A stretch of 64,000 nt of DNA, taken from assembly GCF_000247815.1 (NCBI RefSeq), contig NC_021673.1, positions 52,641,457 to 52,705,456 of the forward strand. The letters run 5' to 3'. Numbering within the stretch: position 1 is the stretch's first letter; each line of letters opens with the position of its first letter. The notes under the pieces are model-generated. The model was not told where the DNA came from, made no database searches, and was given only the letters and a program-made list of their open reading frames with translations. Made by a program: the position numbers and the translations under genes. This document shows, piece after piece, positions 62,913-64,000 of the stretch. This DNA comes from Ficedula albicollis (Eukaryota > Chordata > Aves > Passeriformes > Muscicapidae).

Positions 62913-63765
62913 TCTGGGGACCGAGGACACGGCAGGGTCAGCAAGAAGTGTCTTGGTGGATCCACAGAGGGGAGAGCAGGACTAGGCTATTCAAAAAAGC
63001 AAACTTTGGATGGGGGCAGCTGTCCAGTCAACTGCACTCTGAAAAAGTGGTCTAGGGGTACATTTCCTCCATTTCTCCTGATGAAACTGCCATAAGGAGG
63101 TCTGAAAGTCCCAGGGCCATATACCATGCTCCTGGCATGTGGGCTTTTGCAGTGCTTGCAGACCTAGGCTTCATACTGAGACATCAGTGCCACGATGCAA
63201 ATAGAGTAAAAGCTGCAGTTTCCAGGGTGACTCCTAACCTAGTGATCCAGTGGTGTCTACAGCAGTTGTCATTTAGGTGAAGTAACAGAGAAATGCAGTC
63301 CAAAATGGGGAGAAGTTGTTTCTGTGGAAGACACAGGTTTGAGTTCAGAGATTTCCTACACTGAAGTCACCACAGAAGAAAGCACGTAATGGAACCGTAA
63401 CTTAAATCCATTTAGCACTCTGTCAGTCAATGGGGTTAAGTTGAATTAACCTCTGTGTGTGGAGTTCAACTAATGAAGGCTCCAAAATTCCCTATACTGA
63501 ACCTCTGGTAAACTTAAACTGGCAGGCTTTTTGTTTTATTGCAGGATTTTTGTATACATGCTATCTCATAATCAATAGTTGTACTTTGCTGGAAAAAAAA
63601 AATAAACGCTATGTGCTTTTGGGAATAAAGTGGGTTTAGCAGAATTGTTGAGCAAATGTAAAAATTCCAACTACTCAGCTTGTGCCTATGAATCCACAGT
63701 AATAAACTTGTCCAACTCCATGCATTCTCAGCAAGCTGCAAGACTTAATCTTTAAATATGTACAC
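62913..63765. other. Unique non-coding sequence
   Basis: No gene or recognised repeat. Confidence 0.45.
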
Positions 63766-63781
63766 ATATATATATATATAA
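63766..63781. repeat. Short (AT)n microsatellite
   Basis: Eight AT units following TACAC. The remaining 220 bases to the window end are unique and non-coding. Confidence 0.9.
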
Positions 63782-64000
63782 ATGAGACTGGTGAACCAGT
63801 TGCCCATTCATTTTGGGCCGGAAGAGGCTTATCTCCTCATAAAAGGTAATCAACATGGTCTTCCTAGGACTTCGTGTACACAAAATACCTTCCCATTGAT
63901 GCTGGACATCATGGCAAAACCTGAAATTAATCACTTGCATGAGTCCCTTCAGTCCCCGCTAGTTATCTCTACCAACAGCAGACAATAAAATTGGAAGCTC

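Noticed and set aside
62682..63095. 137-codon frame in a GC-rich patch
   Set aside because: The 68-bp internal duplication shifts the frame, so the same DNA is read two ways; this is not how a selected protein would look.

Overview
This window looks like a bird chromosome, most likely a gene desert or the inside of a very long intron. The main evidence is the repeats. There are four chicken-repeat-1 (CR1) LINE remnants with recognisable avian 3' ends: 285-424 (+), 17016-17642 (+), 27333-28550 (-) and 56529-57345 (-). An LTR-like block at 36184-38457 opens with the TGTAGTGGGTTGACCCTGG motif that I associate with an abundant avian ERV LTR. I find no convincing protein-coding gene, tRNA, rRNA, CRISPR array or bacterial-type operon. 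Every long open frame is either a translated microsatellite or a short isolated frame without a supporting domain. The only recognisable protein homology is two broken fragments of CR1 ORF2.

Layout. 1-17 kb: unique AT-rich DNA with a 651-base pure G tract (4424-5074) framed by two A tracts, a 231-bp duplication carrying (AT)n, and a (TTTC)n array. 17-27 kb: a CR1 3' end, a pure (TTTAGA)n array of about 110 units, and otherwise unique sequence. 27-32.4 kb: a CR1 copy amplified in a nested way, followed immediately by a nearly identical 1941-bp tandem duplication. 35-42 kb: three LTR-like blocks. One of them contains about 84 units of (TTCTCC)n and appears to be interrupted by another insertion. 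42-64 kb: mostly unique sequence with (AC)n, a T/G homopolymer junction, a GGATAT-type minisatellite, (TTCTA)n, a second internally deleted CR1, and several short duplications.

The most striking property of the window is structural. There are about 18 separate two-copy (sometimes three-copy) direct tandem duplications, with units from about 40 bp to 1941 bp. They occur in otherwise single-copy DNA and also inside transposons. Several very long pure short tandem repeats are also present. Two CR1 copies share an unusual build: an ORF2 segment joined directly to the 3' UTR with the reverse transcriptase region missing. Weak splice-site signals, including a possible 9-nt microexon at 25642-25650 and a recursive-splice-like site at 4217-4240, are the only hints that the window may lie inside a transcribed gene. 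They could easily be chance. I do not see a new coding system here.
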